Shown here: positions 28,936 to 37,876 of the stretch, one piece after another
Numbering within the stretch: the first letter of the stretch is position 1
How the letters are laid out: each line of letters begins with the position of its first letter
NCBI RefSeq assembly: GCF_041435435.1
Contig: NZ_CP108494.1
Span: 2,638,501-2,702,500 of the forward strand
Reading direction: 5' to 3'
DNA from: Streptomyces sp. NBC_01241
Lineage (GTDB): Bacteria > Actinomycetota > Actinomycetes > Streptomycetales > Streptomycetaceae
DNA: 64,000 bases
Program-made: the position numbers and the translations under genes
Notes under the pieces: generated by a model
What the model was told of the DNA's origin: nothing
The model's input: only the letters and a program-made list of their open reading frames with translations
The model's database searches: none

Positions 28936-29298
28936 CTTGCACTCCCCGGTCGCGGCAGATCCGGCCAGTGTGCCCGACGCGCGCCGGTATCCGGAGGGTC
29001 CGCGCCGCCGCTTCCGAGGGGCATGCGCCGGACCCGCGCGCAGGGATGCTGACCTGCATAAACATGCGCTGCTACCCGTATGACCGAAGGGTAAACGCAT
29101 ATGTGATCCGGATCACACAGGGGCGCCTTTCGGTCGACTGGGTGCAGTTGATACAAATTGGGCCCGCGAGCCCCGTCTGCGACAGCTGCCGACGCGTGCA
29201 CCGCCTTCCCCGTAGTTCTCGCATTCCCGCATTCCCGCATTGCCCTCGCCTGCCCTCCCTGTCTCCTTCGCCGCTTCGGCATGTCTTCAGGAACGCCC
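28936..29298. other. Divergent intergenic region with promoters for the kinase and MFS genes
   Basis: A 363-base gap with no gene of its own. It is AT-richer around 29060–29160 and holds the CRP-like palindrome at 29102–29117. Further down are pyrimidine-rich tracts (29210–29290) with GCATTCCC repeats and no ribosome binding site until AGGA before 29299. Confidence 0.6.
29102..29117. promoter_or_regulatory. CRP-like palindrome
   Basis: TGTGATCCGGATCACA is a perfect 16-bp palindrome and an exact match to the CRP consensus TGTGA-N6-TCACA, also close to the known actinobacterial Crp site. It lies 167 bases before the kinase start and 182 bases before the MFS start. Confidence 0.65.
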
Positions 29299-30654
29299 AT
29301 GTCCTCGCGCCCTCGCGCCGCGTGGCCCCTGGTCGCCGTGTTCACCGCCGGTTACCTCGCCGCCTATCTGCTCCCCACCATCGTCGGGCGGCTCTCCGTC
29401 CATCTCGGTCTCAGTACGGCCCAGGCCGGTCTGGCGGGCAGTGCCCTGCTGCTGAGTTCGGCAACCGCCGGGTTCACACTGGCGGGCCGGGTCGAGGTGT
29501 ACGGGCCGCGGAAACCGGCGCGGGTCGGGCTCGTGCTGGCCATGGCGGGGTACGGCTGCGCCGCGCTGGCGAGTTCCGTGCCGCTGGTCGTCATGGGCGC
29601 GGTGATCGGCGGTTTCGGCTCCGGTACGGCTACGGCGGTGGCCGCGGCGGGCATCGCCGCCCAGCGCGATCCGCACCGGACCTCGTCGCTCGGTCTGCTG
29701 AGCGTCTCCGCGACAGCGGGTGCCCTCTATCTGACGATCCCGCACCTCGGCGGCGGACACCGGCTGCCGTTCGCCTCGATCGCCCTGGTCGCGCTGCTCG
29801 TCTGGCCCGCCACGGCACGGCTCGGCCACGCCGGGAGCGGCAGCCCTGCCGCTCCCGTCTCGCGTCGGCTGCCGCACCGCCGCTCCGGCCTGGTGCTGGC
29901 GGGCGGCATGCTCGTCTGGTCCATGGCGCAGAACGCGCTGTGGGGCGTCAGCAGCCGGATCGGGGTGGCGCAGGTGGGACTCTCCGAGGTCACCATCGGC
30001 GCGGTGTTCGCCGCCGCGCTCGGTGCGGGGCTGCTCGGGGTGATGGGCGCCGGGATGCTCGGGGCCAGGCTCGGCCGGGCGGTGCCGATCGGTGTCGGCA
30101 CACTGATCATCGCGGCGAGCATCGTGCTCAGCTCGTCCGCGCGGAGCCTCGGCTCGTTCGCGACCGCCGAGATCCTGTGGAACACCGTCTACCCGGTGGT
30201 CCTGTCGTACCTGATCGGCCTGGCCGCGTCCCTGGACGTACGCGGGCGCTGGGCGGTCCTCGCGGGCTCCGCGTCATCGGTCGGGGTGGCCTGCGGGCCG
30301 GTCCTCGGCAGCGTGCTGTCCGAACAGGCCGGGTACCCGGTCATGGGCCTGGTCCTGGGGGCCGTCACGCTCCTGGTCGCGGCCCCGGTCACGGCCGTCG
30401 CCCTGCACACCGGTGGCCGTCCGCTGGTGCCGGGATCGGTGCGCCGCCGGGGTGGCGCCCCGGCCGCGCTGCTCGCCGTCACCACCGGGGCGGTGCCCGG
30501 CGCCGTGCCCAGGCTGGGCGCGCCCGAGCAGGCCGTCACGGAGATCAGCCTGCCCGTGCGCCGCAGGCGCCCGGTCAGGAACGCGTTCCGGACAGCCGGC
30601 CCGTCGGGCGGGGCCGGTCAGTCGAACGCATACGCCTCGACCTCGGACAGGTAG
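29299..30654 (+). CDS. MFS transporter
   Basis: A 451-residue protein with about 12 hydrophobic helices up to residue 385 and a basic, disordered C-terminal tail. TM1 is WPLVAVFTAGYLAAYLLPTIVG; a charged loop GRVEVYGPRKPARVG takes the motif A place. The substrate is unknown; the neighbouring PfkB kinase suggests a sugar or nucleoside, as inference only. AGGA before ATG 29299 supports this start; ATG 29281 is possible. The 3' end overlaps the convergent adenosine deaminase gene by 37 bases. Confidence 0.85.
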   Translation: MSSRPRAAWPLVAVFTAGYLAAYLLPTIVGRLSVHLGLSTAQAGLAGSALLLSSATAGFTLAGRVEVYGPRKPARVGLVLAMAGYGCAALASSVPLVVMGAVIGGFGSGTATAVAAAGIAAQRDPHRTSSLGLLSVSATAGALYLTIPHLGGGHRLPFASIALVALLVWPATARLGHAGSGSPAAPVSRRLPHRRSGLVLAGGMLVWSMAQNALWGVSSRIGVAQVGLSEVTIGAVFAAALGAGLLGVMGAGMLGARLGRAVPIGVGTLIIAASIVLSSSARSLGSFATAEILWNTVYPVVLSYLIGLAASLDVRGRWAVLAGSASSVGVACGPVLGSVLSEQAGYPVMGLVLGAVTLLVAAPVTAVALHTGGRPLVPGSVRRRGGAPAALLAVTTGAVPGAVPRLGAPEQAVTEISLPVRRRRPVRNAFRTAGPSGGAGQSNAYASTSDR

Positions 30655-31610
30655 CGCGCCCTGCGCTCCTCGTCGTGGTCGAGGAAGGCCGCCTCGAAGG
30701 AGTTACGGGCCAGCGTGCGCAGCTGCTCCCGGTCCAGGCCGAGCGCCTCGTGGACGGCGTGGAAGGTGTCTCCGACGTAGCCGCCGAAGTAGGCGGGGTC
30801 GTCGGAGTTCACCGTGCAGAGCAGTCCGGCGGCCATCATGTCCCGCAGCGGGTGCTGTTCCAGGGTGTCGATGGCGCGCAGCCGTACGTTGGACAGCGGG
30901 CAGAGGGTGAGCGGCACCCGGTCGGCGACCAGCCGCTTCACCAGGTCCGCGTCCTCCATGCAGCGCAGCCCGTGGTCGATGCGTTCGACACCGAGGACGT
31001 CCAGGGCCTCCCGGATGTACTCGGGCGGGCCCTCCTCGCCGGCGTGGGCGACCTTGCGCAGCCCGAGCGCTCCGGCGGCCTCGTACACCTCGCGGAATTT
31101 GACGGGCGGGTGCCCGACCTCCGCCGAGTCGAGGCCGACCGCGCTGATCCGGTGCAGGTACGGCTTCGCGGACTCCAGGGTGCGCAGCGCCGATTCGGCG
31201 GACTGGTCGCGCAGGAAGCACATGATCAGCTGGGTGGAGATGCCGTGCTTCTCCTCGCTGCGGTCCAGCGCCCGGCCGAGCCCCTCGACGACGGTGCCGA
31301 TCGGGACGCCGCGTGCGGTGTGCGCCTGCGGGTCGAAGAAGATCTCGGCGTGCCGGACGCCCTGGGCGGCGGCGCGGGTGAGGTACGCGTCGGCGAGCTC
31401 CTCGAAGTCCTCCTCGGTCCGGAGCACGGCCATCAGCGCGTAGTACAGGTCGAGGAAGGTCTGCAGATCGTCGAAGAGATAGGCGGTGCGCAGCTCTTCG
31501 GTGTCCGCGTACGGGAGTTGCACGCCGTTGCGTGCGGCGAGCGCAAAGGCCAGCTCGGGTTCGAGGGTTCCCTCGATGTGGAGGTGGAGTTCGGCTTTGG
31601 GAAGGTGCAC
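30618..31610 (-). CDS. add: Adenosine deaminase
   Basis: A 330-residue zinc enzyme that deaminates adenosine to inosine in purine salvage. All key motifs are seen: KAELHLHIEGTLEPELAF (zinc His pair), GLDSAEVGHP, KVAHAGEEGPPEYI (zinc His and catalytic Glu), RIDHGLR, and TVNSDDPAYFGG (catalytic Asp pair). GTG 31610 is chosen because it directly precedes the first conserved strand; the ribosome binding site is weak. It follows rnz by 38 bases and overlaps the convergent MFS gene at its 3' end. Confidence 0.93.
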   Translation of the reverse strand: MHLPKAELHLHIEGTLEPELAFALAARNGVQLPYADTEELRTAYLFDDLQTFLDLYYALMAVLRTEEDFEELADAYLTRAAAQGVRHAEIFFDPQAHTARGVPIGTVVEGLGRALDRSEEKHGISTQLIMCFLRDQSAESALRTLESAKPYLHRISAVGLDSAEVGHPPVKFREVYEAAGALGLRKVAHAGEEGPPEYIREALDVLGVERIDHGLRCMEDADLVKRLVADRVPLTLCPLSNVRLRAIDTLEQHPLRDMMAAGLLCTVNSDDPAYFGGYVGDTFHAVHEALGLDREQLRTLARNSFEAAFLDHDEERRARYLSEVEAYAFD

Positions 31611-31648
31611 GGGAATTTCACGCTCACAAATGGTGGTACCGATGTGTG

Positions 31649-32557
31649 TCAGATGTGCCGGGTGGGCACGGGAACCCGGCCGAGGTCCCGGGCAACGGTC
31701 AGTTCGCCCTCGAACCCCGCGTTGCGGGCCTGGGTCTCGAAGACCGCCGGGTCGTCGTACCGCTGCGAGAAGTGGGTCAGTACGAGGTGCCGTACGCCCG
31801 CGTCCCTGGCCACCCGGGCGGCCTGGCCGGCGGTCAGATGGCCGTGGTCGGTGGCGAGCCGTTCGTCCTCGTCGAGGAAGGTCGATTCGATGACCAGCAG
31901 GTCGCATCCCTCGGCGAGCACGTGCACGCCGTCGCAGAGCCTCGTGTCCATGATGAACGCGAACCGCTGGCCACGCCTGCGCTCGGAGACGTCGTCGAGG
32001 GTGACGGCGCCGAGGGCGCCCTCGCGCTGGATCCGGCCGACGTCGGGGCCCCTGATGCCGTGTTCGGCGAGTTTCGCGGGGAGCATGCGGCGCGCGTCGG
32101 GTTCGACGAGCCGGTAGCCGTACGACTCGACGGGGTGCGAGAGCCGGTGGCTGCTGAGCGTGTACGCGTCCGTGGTGGCGAGCACCCCGTCGGCGGCGAC
32201 CGGGGCCTCGGTCAGCTCGACGGACTCGCGGTAGGCGGTCGCGTACCGCAGCCGCTCGAAGAAACGCTGTCCGCTCGCCGGGTAGTGCGCGGTGACCGGG
32301 TGCGGGACCTGGTCGAGGTTGATCCGCTGGATGACCCCGGCCAGGCCGAGCGAGTGGTCGCCGTGGAAGTGCGTGACGCAGATCCGGTCGATGTCGTGCG
32401 CGGCGACGCCGGCCCGCAGCATCTGGCGCTGGGTGCCCTCACCCGGGTCGAAGAGGATGCCCTCGCCGTCCCAGCGCAGCAGATAGCCGTTGTGGTTGCG
32501 GTGCCTGGTCGGGACCTGGCTGGCAGTACCGAGGACCACGAGTTCGCGTACGGACAC
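31649..32557 (-). CDS. rnz: Ribonuclease Z
   Basis: A 302-residue tRNA 3'-processing endonuclease of the metallo-beta-lactamase fold. [13 protein letters not shown] holds the HxHxDH zinc site, and [27 protein letters not shown] and [12 protein letters not shown] are further family signatures. The length is standard. It lies 18 bases after the HIT gene and before add, all on one strand. Confidence 0.95.
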   Translation of the reverse strand: MSVRELVVLGTASQVPTRHRNHNGYLLRWDGEGILFDPGEGTQRQMLRAGVAAHDIDRICVTHFHGDHSLGLAGVIQRINLDQVPHPVTAHYPASGQRFFERLRYATAYRESVELTEAPVAADGVLATTDAYTLSSHRLSHPVESYGYRLVEPDARRMLPAKLAEHGIRGPDVGRIQREGALGAVTLDDVSERRRGQRFAFIMDTRLCDGVHVLAEGCDLLVIESTFLDEDERLATDHGHLTAGQAARVARDAGVRHLVLTHFSQRYDDPAVFETQARNAGFEGELTVARDLGRVPVPTRHI

Positions 32558-32575
32558 GGTGTGCGATCGACCGTC

Positions 32576-32935
32576 CTAGCCGGGGGGCCACTGGAGTCCG
32601 CGGCCGCCCAGGACGTGGGCGTGCGCGTGAAAGACGGTCTGCCCGGCGCCGGAGCCGGTGTTGAGGACGACCCGGTAGCCGGCGTCCACGATCTTCTCGT
32701 CGGCGGCGACGTTCCCGGTCTCGCGCAGTATGTCGGCGGCGATGGCCGGCTCGGCGGCGGCGAGGGCGGCGGCGTCCGGGTGGTGGACGCGGGGGATGAC
32801 GAGTACGTGGGTGGGGGCCTGGGGGTTGATGTCCCGGAAGGCGACGGTGGTTTCGGTCTCCCGGACGATGGTTGCCGGGATCTCGCCCGAAACGATCTTG
32901 CAGAACAGGCAGTCGGGCTGCGGTTCTCCCGCCAT
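32576..32935 (-). CDS. HIT domain protein
   Basis: A 119-residue histidine-triad hydrolase of the HINT type. CLFCKIVSGEIPATIV near the start binds zinc in some members, AFRDINPQAPTHVLVIPR is the nucleotide fold, and QTVFHAHAHVLGGRGL is the HxHxH catalytic triad. Such enzymes split nucleoside phosphoramidates. GAGGAG before ATG 32935 fixes the start. Confidence 0.94.
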   Translation of the reverse strand: MAGEPQPDCLFCKIVSGEIPATIVRETETTVAFRDINPQAPTHVLVIPRVHHPDAAALAAAEPAIAADILRETGNVAADEKIVDAGYRVVLNTGSGAGQTVFHAHAHVLGGRGLQWPPG

Positions 32936-33040
32936 GGGGCTGGCTCCTCGGTCGGTGGTGATCGTCGTACGGCATGGTATCGGGATGCCTGCGGCGGGCC
33001 TTGTCCCCCTGCCCACCCCTTCCCGCTGCGCCGGCGGGGC

Positions 33041-33146
33041 TGAAAACCAGCCTCGCCGACGATTGAGGCGCAGGGTCCGGGGCGGAGCCCCCGTTCGGGA
33101 AGGGGCGGGGAGGGGAGGGGAGGGGAGGGGAGGGGAGGGGAGGGGA
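33041..33146. repeat. Streptomyces intergenic repeat followed by a G-run tract
   Basis: 33041–33095 is a dispersed-type intergenic segment common in streptomycetes (GCCTCGCCGACGATTGAGG followed by GGTCCGGGGCGGAGCCCCCG), itself able to fold. 33101–33146 is (AGGGG)n with about eight G4 runs at one-base spacing, a strong G-quadruplex candidate on the plus strand. No gene lies between 32936 and 33197. Confidence 0.75.
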
Positions 33147-33197
33147 GCAGGCCCGCCGCAAGGCGACCCGCACCCCCACCCCGCCCCGCACGCCCCC

Positions 33198-36100
33198 TTA
33201 CGCCCCCGGCCGCTCCGGCGCCCGCTTCGCCGGGGTCTGCGCCAGCGAAGCGAGTGCGATCCGGATCGCCTCGTCCAGCTGCGGATCGCGCCCCGCCGCA
33301 TGGTCCTGCGGCGCCATCACGACCTCGACGTCGGGATCGACCCCGTGGTTCTCCACGCCCCAGCCGTAACCCTCGAGCCAGAACGCGTACTTGGGCTGGG
33401 TGACCAGCGTCCCGTCCACGAGCCGGTAGCGGCTGTCGATGCCGATGACGCCGCCCCAGGTGCGCGTGCCGACCACCGGGCCGATGCGCAGCGCCTTGAT
33501 CGCGGCGTTCACGATGTCGCCGTCCGAGCCGGAGAACTCGTTGGCGACGGCCACCACCGGGCCGCGCGGTGCATCGTCCGGGTAGCTGTAGGGCTGCATG
33601 CCGCGCGGCATGTCCCAGCCGACGATGCGCCGGGCGAGCTTCTCCACGATCAGCTGCGAGGTGTGGCCGCCGCGGTTCTCCCGGACGTCCACGACGAGCC
33701 CCTCGTGGGCCACTTCGAGCCGCAGATCGCGGTGGAGCTGCGCCCAGCCGGAGCCGACCATGTCGGGAACGTGGAGGTAGCCGAGGCGGCCTCCGGAGTG
33801 CTCGTGGACATAGGCCCGCCGGTCGGCGACCCACGCGTGGTAGCGCAGCGCCTCCTCGTCGGCGACCGGTACGACGACGACATGGCGCGGGTCGCCGCCG
33901 TCCACCGGTGAGACGGTCAGCTCGACCGGTTTCCCGGCGGAGCCGGTGAGCAGCGGTCCGGGCCCGGCCAGCGGGTCGACCGGGTGCCCGTCTACGGCGA
34001 GGATCGCGTCGCCGACGCGCACCGCCACGCCGGGTGCGGCGAGCGGCGAGCGGGCCGCCGGGTCGGAGGTCTCGGACGGCAGGATGCGGTCGATGCGCCA
34101 ACGCCCCTCGTCCGTACGGGAGATGTCCGCGCCGAGCAGACCCTGCCGGGCGGAGTCGTCGCGCCAGCCGCCGGGCGGGGTCACATAGGCGTGGGAGGTG
34201 CCGAGCTCGCCCTGCACCTCCCACAGCAGGTCCATCAGGTCGTCGTGGGTGGCGACGCGCTCCAGCACCGGCCGGTAGCGGTCCAGGACGCCGTCCCAGT
34301 CGGTGCCGCCCATGTCGGGGCGCCAGAAGTTGTCCCGCATGATGCGCCCGGCCTCGTCGTACATCTGCCGCCACTCGGCGGCCGGTTCGAGGGTCCGGCG
34401 GATCCTGGAGAGGTCGACGGTGACGCTGCTGTCGCTGCCGCCGTCGTGGTCGTCGTCACCGGCCGGGACGCGGCTGTCGGACGATACGACGCGCAGCTTG
34501 CCCCGGGTCCGCAGGGCGATCCGCCGCCCGTCGCCGCTGACCTCGAACCCGCTGACGTCGGAGGTGAGTTCCTCGCAGCGCAGCTTCTCCAGGTCGTACC
34601 GTTCGAGGACGGTCTCGGGCCGACGGGCGTCCGGCGTGGCGCCGCTCGTGCCGAGCACTCCGGTCACCGGGTGGTTCAGCCACAGCAGTCCGTCCTTCGC
34701 GGCGCGCAGCGTGGAGTAGCTGGCGGCCTCGACGGGCAGCGGCACGATCCGGTCGGCGAGCCCTTCGAGGTCGATGCGGGTGACGGGCAGCGCGGTCGGG
34801 TTGTCCTCGCCGTCGCCGCTCTTCTCCTTCTCGGTCGGGCGGCCGTGGCGCTGCGGTCCGAACGGGGAGGGCGTGGTGGCGGCGAGCGTCAGCAGATGCG
34901 GACGGCAGGCGCCGATGAACGCCAGGTCGAAGACGTGGGCGTCGTAGACCGGGTCGAAGGACCGCTCGGAGAGGAACGCGAGGTGCTTGCCGTCGGTGGT
35001 GAACGCCGGGGAGAAGTCCCGGAAGCGCAGCGGGGTGGCCTCGGCGACCGACAGGTCGGCGACGTGGGCGAGCTTGAGCTGCCTGAGTGGCTCGGGCCCG
35101 GGATGCGACCAGGCGAGCCAGGAGGAGTCGGGCGAGAAGACGAGGCCGGAGGCGTCGCCGTGTTCGCTGCGGTCCACCTCGTGGACCTCGCCGCTCTCCC
35201 GCTCGACGATCAGCACCCGCCCGTCGTGCGTGGCGACGGCGAACCGGCTGCCGTCCGGGGCCGCGGCGAGGCCGAGGACCCTGCCGATGCGGCCCGCGGC
35301 GAGGCGGCGCGGCACGGAGCCCGGTGCGGTGCCGGTGGCGGGTGCGCACTCCAGGGCGTCGTCGCCCTCGGCGTCGGTGACCCAGACGACGTGCTGGTCG
35401 CCGTCGGCCTGGAAGGCGCGCGGCATGCGCGCCCGCACCCCCGGTTCGACGGCGAGCGCGCGGGCCGGGCCCTCGCGGTGGGTGACCCAGTGGACGGCGC
35501 CGCGCGTCCCGACCGCGCTGCCGCGGCCCGTGCGGTCCGGGGACGCGGCATCGAGGTGGCTGTCGGCGTGCACGGGATGGGGCTGGAGGTCGGCGCGCTG
35601 GCCGCCGAGCCGGATGTCGAGGCGGCGGGGCGCGGTGCCTTCGAGGTCGTCCAGCAGCCAGAGCTCACCGGCCGATGCGTAACAGACGCGGGTGCCGTCG
35701 GTGCTCGCGTGGCGGGCGTAGAAGCCGTCGGCCTCGGTGTGACGGCGCAGGTCCGAGCCGTCGGGGAGCGAGGAGTAGAGCGCGCCGGCCCCCTCGTGGT
35801 CGGAGAGGAACGCCACGCGGTCACCGACCCACATCGGGCATTCGATGTTCCCGTCGAGGTCCTCGTGGAGCCGGACGAACTCCGCCGGGCCGTCGGCCAC
35901 GCCCTCCACCGCGATCCACAGCTTGCCCGCGGTGCCACCCCGGTAGCGTTTCCAGGCGGCGGCCTCGCGCCCCATGGTGGCCGAGAGCAGCAGGATCCGT
36001 CCGCCCGGCCCGTACGCGAGGGAGCCGACCGGCCCGTACGGCAGGGTCCGCGCGGGCCCGCCGTCGACCGGGACGGCCCTGGCCCAGCTGCGCCGCAGTG

Positions 36101-36431
36101 ATACCTGCCCCTGGGTGCTGATGACGAGTACGTCGCCCTCGGGCGTCCAGCCACGTACGGAGGTCCGCGCGTCGCCCCAGTACGTGAGCCGCTCGGAGCG
36201 GCCGCCGTCGACCGGCGCGACGTGCACTTCGGGCGCCCCGTCCCGGGTGGATGTCCAGGCGATGCGGGTTCCGTCGGGCGATATCCGCGGGTTGGTGACA
36301 GGTCGGTTGTCGGCGCTGACGCGCCAGGCTCGGCCGCCGTCCAGCGGCGCCAGCCAGACATCGTCCTCGGCGGTGAAGGCGATCAAATCGCCCTGGACAT
36401 GGGGGTATCTGAGGTAGGCAGGCTGCGTCAC
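33198..36431 (-). CDS. Tricorn-type S41 protease
   Basis: A 1077-residue protein matching tricorn protease in length and layout: an N-terminal six-bladed beta-propeller (about 1–300), a second propeller (about 320–680), a PDZ domain (about 760–850; GVAVRVGDAILAVDGHPVDPLAG) and a C-terminal S41 peptidase (LVVDVRENRGGHTSQLIVEKL and ANEFSGSDGDIVNAA with the nucleophilic Ser). It trims peptides released by larger proteases in the cytoplasm. AGGG before GTG 36431 supports the start; the frame continues further upstream but is non-coding there. Confidence 0.94.
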   Translation of the reverse strand: MTQPAYLRYPHVQGDLIAFTAEDDVWLAPLDGGRAWRVSADNRPVTNPRISPDGTRIAWTSTRDGAPEVHVAPVDGGRSERLTYWGDARTSVRGWTPEGDVLVISTQGQVSLRRSWARAVPVDGGPARTLPYGPVGSLAYGPGGRILLLSATMGREAAAWKRYRGGTAGKLWIAVEGVADGPAEFVRLHEDLDGNIECPMWVGDRVAFLSDHEGAGALYSSLPDGSDLRRHTEADGFYARHASTDGTRVCYASAGELWLLDDLEGTAPRRLDIRLGGQRADLQPHPVHADSHLDAASPDRTGRGSAVGTRGAVHWVTHREGPARALAVEPGVRARMPRAFQADGDQHVVWVTDAEGDDALECAPATGTAPGSVPRRLAAGRIGRVLGLAAAPDGSRFAVATHDGRVLIVERESGEVHEVDRSEHGDASGLVFSPDSSWLAWSHPGPEPLRQLKLAHVADLSVAEATPLRFRDFSPAFTTDGKHLAFLSERSFDPVYDAHVFDLAFIGACRPHLLTLAATTPSPFGPQRHGRPTEKEKSGDGEDNPTALPVTRIDLEGLADRIVPLPVEAASYSTLRAAKDGLLWLNHPVTGVLGTSGATPDARRPETVLERYDLEKLRCEELTSDVSGFEVSGDGRRIALRTRGKLRVVSSDSRVPAGDDDHDGGSDSSVTVDLSRIRRTLEPAAEWRQMYDEAGRIMRDNFWRPDMGGTDWDGVLDRYRPVLERVATHDDLMDLLWEVQGELGTSHAYVTPPGGWRDDSARQGLLGADISRTDEGRWRIDRILPSETSDPAARSPLAAPGVAVRVGDAILAVDGHPVDPLAGPGPLLTGSAGKPVELTVSPVDGGDPRHVVVVPVADEEALRYHAWVADRRAYVHEHSGGRLGYLHVPDMVGSGWAQLHRDLRLEVAHEGLVVDVRENRGGHTSQLIVEKLARRIVGWDMPRGMQPYSYPDDAPRGPVVAVANEFSGSDGDIVNAAIKALRIGPVVGTRTWGGVIGIDSRYRLVDGTLVTQPKYAFWLEGYGWGVENHGVDPDVEVVMAPQDHAAGRDPQLDEAIRIALASLAQTPAKRAPERPGA

Positions 36432-36511
36432 ACCGATCACCCTAGGCCGCGGGCGTGCTCCGCGGAACCGAGTTGGCCGGAGTCCACGGGGTGGTTCGGT
36501 GCCCGCCACGC

Positions 36512-37045
36512 TCATTTGCCCTGGGGCGATTCGGTCACCGTGACCGTCACGGTGACGGTCGGCCGTGCAGTGCCGCTGCCGCCCCCCAGAGGCGGATTTG
36601 CCGCGCCGGTCGACGGTGCGGCGTCGCAGTTGCCCAGCACAGCTGCCCGGAAGACTGCCGTCCCGCCGACCTTCGCGGTCAGGTCGCCCCGCACGCACCG
36701 CCCGTCGAACTCCTGGGTCACGTTGCCGTTGATCGTGATGTCCTTGCCTTCCTTGGTCCTTCCGGTGCAGTCGACGTCCGCGGTCCGGCGCGCGGAGGCG
36801 GCGGGCGACGCGCCCCCGATCAGGCCCGCGCCGGTATCGGCCGTGCAGTTGAGCCACTGGACATGGACCCCGCGGCTCTCCAGGGCGCTGGTGGCGGTCC
36901 GGTCGGTGGTCACGGCGATGGATGCGGAGTTCGGCCCGCCCACGGGCTCACAGGCCACCACACCGGCGGCCGCCGTGCCCGCGAGCGTGAACGCGGCCAG
37001 AAAACGACGGGCCCTTCTCCGACCCCATGCCCTTGATGTCCCCAT
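36512..37045 (-). CDS. Small secreted lipoprotein
   Basis: A 177-residue protein with a basic N-terminus and hydrophobic segment FLAAFTLAGTAAAGVVAC, ending in a lipobox-like VVAC, so it may be a lipoprotein. The mature part has four more cysteines (LNC, DC, RC, NC) and may hold two disulphides. The C-terminal tail TVTVTVTVTES is repetitive and encoded by a palindromic DNA tract. I do not recognise the family. It stands between rsmE and the tricorn gene on the same strand. Confidence 0.75.
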   Translation of the reverse strand: MGTSRAWGRRRARRFLAAFTLAGTAAAGVVACEPVGGPNSASIAVTTDRTATSALESRGVHVQWLNCTADTGAGLIGGASPAASARRTADVDCTGRTKEGKDITINGNVTQEFDGRCVRGDLTAKVGGTAVFRAAVLGNCDAAPSTGAANPPLGGGSGTARPTVTVTVTVTESPQGK

Positions 37046-37129
37046 ACGGGCAGCTTCTCACCGTTCCCCCACGAAATGGTAGACGGCTTGCGGCCATACC
37101 GGAGTTGGCGCCGGAGCGCGAGAGAGGGC

Positions 37130-37876
37130 TTACGACCAGCGGCCGGTGCGCCCCAGCAGCAGTGCCGTCGCCGCCGTGCCCGCCGTCGAGGTGCGCAGGA
37201 CGGACATTCCGAGCCGGCAGGTGCGGGCGCCCGCCCCGGCGAAGACCGCCAGTTCGTCCGGCGACACACCACCCTCGGGGCCGACGACCAGCACGATCTC
37301 GCCCTGGGTGGGGAGTTGGACGGTGGCCAGCGGCTCGCTGTCGTGTCCCCGGTCCTCGTGCAGGGCGGCGGCGAAGTCCGCCGTGGCCAGCAGCGCGGCA
37401 ACCTGCTTGGTCGTCATCGCGTCCGCCACCTCGGGAAACCGCACCCGGCGCGACTGCTTACCGGCCTCCCGGGCGGTGTTGCGCCATTTCGCGAGGGACT
37501 TGAGTCCACGGTCGCCCTTCCACTGCGTGATGCAGCGCGAGGCCTGCCAGGGCACGATCGCGTCGACACCGGTCTCCGTCATCGTCTCGACCGCGAGCTC
37601 GCCGCGGTCACCCTTGGGCAGGGCCTGGACGACGGTGATACGGGGCGTGGGCCGCGGCTCCTCGCGGACCTCCACCAGGTCCATGACCACGAGCCGGTCC
37701 TTGCCCTCGGCGGCCCTGACGACCCCTTGCGTCCACCGGCCGTGGCCATCCGTCAGTACGACGTCCTCGCCGGCGCGCAGCCGCTTGACCGATACGGCGT
37801 GCCGCCCCTCGGATCCTTCCAGGACGAACTCGGGCCCGCCCGGGACCTGTTCGACGACGAAGACCGGTGCGGTCAC
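37130..37876 (-). CDS. rsmE: 16S rRNA (uracil-1498-N3)-methyltransferase
   Basis: A 248-residue SPOUT-class methyltransferase. The N-terminal PUA-like domain (VTAPVFVVEQ...GRHAVSVKRLRAGEDVVLTDG) precedes the trefoil-knot domain with LVVGPEGGVSPDELAVF and CRLGMSVLRTSTAG, which bind S-adenosylmethionine. GGGAG supports GTG 37876. Its start overlaps the stop of the nitronate monooxygenase gene (GTGA), so the two are coupled. Confidence 0.94.
   Translation of the reverse strand: MTAPVFVVEQVPGGPEFVLEGSEGRHAVSVKRLRAGEDVVLTDGHGRWTQGVVRAAEGKDRLVVMDLVEVREEPRPTPRITVVQALPKGDRGELAVETMTETGVDAIVPWQASRCITQWKGDRGLKSLAKWRNTAREAGKQSRRVRFPEVADAMTTKQVAALLATADFAAALHEDRGHDSEPLATVQLPTQGEIVLVVGPEGGVSPDELAVFAGAGARTCRLGMSVLRTSTAGTAATALLLGRTGRWS

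Noticed and set aside
33198..36857. Continuous reading frame of 1219 codons over the tricorn gene
   Set aside because: The first 142 codons are antisense to the small lipoprotein gene and have no family similarity; GTG 36431 has a ribosome binding site.
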